Position numbers and translations under genes: made by a program
DNA from: Formicarius rufipectus
Taxonomy: Eukaryota > Chordata > Aves > Passeriformes > Formicariidae
Reading direction: 5' to 3'
Length of the DNA stretch: 64,000 nt
Assembly: GCA_013399695.1 (NCBI GenBank)
Contig: VXAU01004018.1
Coordinates: 558,001 to 622,000 of the forward strand
Notes under the pieces: model-generated
Database searches by the model: none
The model's input: only the letters and a program-made list of their open reading frames with translations
Told to the model about the DNA's origin: nothing
Part shown: piece by piece, positions 61,037-64,000 of the stretch
Layout of the letters: every line of letters starts with the position of its first letter
Position numbering within the stretch: the stretch's first letter is position 1

Positions 61037-64000
61037 GGTTAAGCCAAATATTTGAGTGGTGGCACAAGATCAGATGTGTCTTAGAAACCAGAAGTCCAGG
61101 GATGTGCCTGGAAACCACTGGCATGCTCCACAGGACAAGATCCAGCCTAGAGGTTTGCCCCACTTTATGGTAGGAGCTGACAGGAAGCTCTCCTGTCACT
61201 GCAGCTGCCTGGACAATAGATCTCTGGTCACCAGAAATGGGTGCCAGGGATGAGGCTTGGGAATGTCAGGTTCTTGCTCCAAAATGGTTGGGAAAATACA
61301 ATTGTAAGTCAAGTGCTGCTTCCCTGAGACATACTAGTGAGAAAAGCTGCTGGATATTAACACTGTACTGCACTGCAAGGGCAGTGGCAGCTTGTAAAAA
61401 ATAAAACTAGACAGATTTCCTTGAAAAAAAAAAGTCCCCTTCCTTGAATCAAAGTCCTCTCGGTACACTGGTACACAGTGGCCAAGCACAGTGCAGAGAG
61501 AGAAGGAAATTCCATTTTGCATGGGCCAGGATTACAAAGAGGGGGAAAAAATTTAACATTGATACTTGAGGAAGAGAAATTGTACAGCTGGATAACCGCA
61601 GGTACAGGTGTATGTAAGAGAGTTGTGCTCGGGAGAAAAATGAAATCATAATCTTTCACCTTTATTAATTAACTCAAGCAGATTCCTGCTGCAAGATTTC
61701 TTTAGCAGGAGATGCCACTCAAGATAGTTTGTGCACTCAAGGTTCACAAACACTGAGCAAAGCAGGGCAGCCCTGGCTGGTTTGGCACCTCACCCCAGTT
61801 GTACAGCAGATGTACACAGCACCTCTCTTTTTATCCTGTGGCTCTTACGACTCGATTCTGCTAGTGTGAAATACAGCGCAGTGCTGGGAACAAAAGACAA
61901 CACAGAGCCTGATTTCAAAAGGAGAGGGATATTTTGGCTCCCGCGTGACAAAAGCACTTGCAACTAATACCAGCTAGCTGCTCAGACATGTAGATCAGGG
62001 CTGGTCAGCAGCTTTGCATCACTTGTTGAGTGATAATAAGAATGCATTTGCTCAAATGATGACCCAATTAGTGCCCGGGTGACAATGTGGCACCGGTCGC
62101 AAATCCCACAGCCCGTGGCCAGGAGCGTCAGGCAGAGGACAATGAATGTGCCTGCTCAGTTCCAGCACAAAAGAAATATGAACTATTTCTGACCTTTTCC
62201 TCTCCCGTACTTCTGACCCATGAACAGCCAGACAAGTTCTGCTGATAATAGTTTCTTTCTCACTGAGCAGGGCCTCTGCTTCCTGGGCAGCTCTGTGCTG
62301 CATGCTGGGGAAAAACAAACCCCACAAAACTTAGTCCCTGCCCCAGGATGCTGCTCCTGTGGCAGTCTGGAAGTGATTACTTGACACTTTAAAACCCATA
62401 ACCATCACGCAGGGCACCTTTTCCTCTGCAAGGTGACTCCCTCTGGATAACACGTGGTGAAGAACTGAAGAGTCAAAGCACTAGGCAAAGATTTAACACT
62501 CTCTGTGGGTTTGTTATCAGAGTGAGTAACAGCCATACCATGCATTTACAAAGGAGTAAACCTAACACAGAGGCAGGCTTGCCACAAGCCACCAGGGATG
62601 TGAGGAGCTCAAGAGGAACCTGATTCATCTCTAAGGGCAGAGAAACAAATAGGGGAGGTGCTACTTTCCCTTTTTCCTTACTTGCATTTAAATATTAGAT
62701 AAGAAAGGACGACCAGACCATTTTTTCTAAACAATAGCAACAGTGCTGAAGGAATGGTCTGGGCCAGAGCAGAACCACGCAGAGACCTACAGAAACTCTT
62801 TGCTGTCTTTATTGCACCCATGAAGCATAACTCCAGCTTGCCAAAACCCCCATTAAAATTCCTATCTTTGCAGTATTCCCAAAATATCAGCAAATTCATA
62901 CTTATTTTAAGCAAACACAGAAACCCGATTCCAGCAATGAAATCGTAGAGTTTGTGAGTGTGGGTCAGAGTTAAGTTTGTTCTCACACAGAAGCAGATTC
63001 TCATATGAAATTATGGAGCACAAAGACACACAACAACTGAAGTCCTAAAGGAGGCTCTTGTCAGTGGCCTGGACTTGAGGACTTCTCCTCATCACAGCCT
63101 GAACTAAGCCACAGAGATCCTTTCATGATTATAATGGTAAAGCAGCTGAGACCTCAGCTGGTTTAAAACTTCCCTCCTTCAAGCTCTACATTCATAAAAT
63201 TTTAAGGACTGAAACACTAAACTGGAATACATCGTGGCTGCTTTACAAGCATAACATCTAAAGGGCTCAGCAGAGCCAGGGTCCACTAATTCCCACTGCC
63301 CTGTGGAGCTGCTAAGCTCTGGAGGGTTTCTGGGCTCCTTGGCTGGACCACACAGCTCCTGCTGCCCACTGTGGCTGCCAAGGCTTTGTGGGACTCTCCT
63401 CATCCCCCTAGTGTAATGAGGGGACTGTTCCCTTCTGAAAATCCAGGGGAAAGACTTCCAATGAGGAAATTTTCTCCCAAACACCGATTTTGATGCCTGC
63501 ATTCCCCTGTCACTATTTGGACAAAATTATAGCAGAGCTCATTTCATGTAAACAGGATCTCACTCTTTCCACGGTAGCATCATCGGCACTGGAAATTTGG
63601 TCCAAAGTGGTTTAAAGTGATAATATCTCTGTGGTTTGGGGTGGAAAAAGGTCAGTTACTGTGTGTTTATGCATTTCTCTTTCTATGTGAATGCTGAGGT
63701 TCCCATTGAATTTCCTGAATGAAAAGGGTGCCAAAGACTCAGGAAAAGCTACTTTCTCATGTAAGAAAACTCCTGTAATTTGAAAAGCACAGATAAGATT
63801 TTGGAGACTAAAATACCCAGATTTCTCTCCTATCATGCAATCAGCTTCAGAGAAAATTTCACTGCTTTGAAAAAACTAAAAGGGTGAAAGATGAGTTTGG
63901 GTTGAAGGATTTGTGGACTTAACTCTGGACACACTTCCATCCTCGATTTTCGGAGGCAGCTGTGGGAGATGAATGTGCAATGCTGACTGCCAGCCTCCTG
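61037..64000. other. Unique non-coding stretch to the window end
   Basis: I see no supported gene, RNA gene or transposon. Short A-runs occur at 61424-61433 and 61541-61550. Frames up to 108 codons are unremarkable. Confidence 0.5.

Overview
The window looks like nuclear DNA of a bird. The evidence is at least five fragments of CR1, the dominant avian LINE, several ending in the diagnostic ATTCTRTG-type 3' tail, together with very little other interspersed repeat, short microsatellites and a moderate, AT-leaning composition with few CpGs. Crocodilians and turtles also carry CR1, so 'bird' is an inference. I cannot name the species or the locus.

I find no protein-coding gene, tRNA, rRNA, snRNA or CRISPR array that I can support. 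No open frame exceeds about 190 codons. That is roughly what chance gives for 64 kb read in six frames, and none of the longer frames resembles a family I recognise. Several are shadows of repeats: CR1 fragments, the 18-bp minisatellite, or a CpG-rich patch. The window is best read as intergenic or large-intron sequence.

Layout: 0.1-3.6 kb holds three CR1 fragments. About 3.6-14.8 kb is unique sequence with simple repeats and one 11-bp hairpin. A short CpG-dense patch (about 14.88-15.08 kb) abuts a probable solo retroviral LTR on the minus strand (15.08-15.74 kb) with visible CCAAT, TATA and polyadenylation signals. A 44-bp tandem repeat lies at 21.66-21.82 kb. A 14-bp inverted repeat and a cluster of AATCAT motifs lie at 27.2-27.85 kb, a weak candidate exon at 28.76-28.87 kb, three clustered palindromes at 31.1-31.2 kb, and an 18-bp minisatellite at 33.1 kb. 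The best-preserved CR1 3' end is at 37.45-37.76 kb. An 84-bp tandem repeat lies at 43.45-43.69 kb. A palindrome, a short duplication and an octamer motif lie at 45.6-45.8 kb. Stretches near 13.9, 48.5, 52.1-52.3 and 52.6-52.7 kb look by eye like possible conserved non-coding elements. A last CR1 fragment lies at 60.9-61.0 kb. One unresolved base (N) lies in a poly-A run at 57,369.

No new biological system is evident. The observations most worth checking are the LTR beside the CpG-dense patch, the three tandem arrays, the perfect inverted repeats, and the putative conserved elements.
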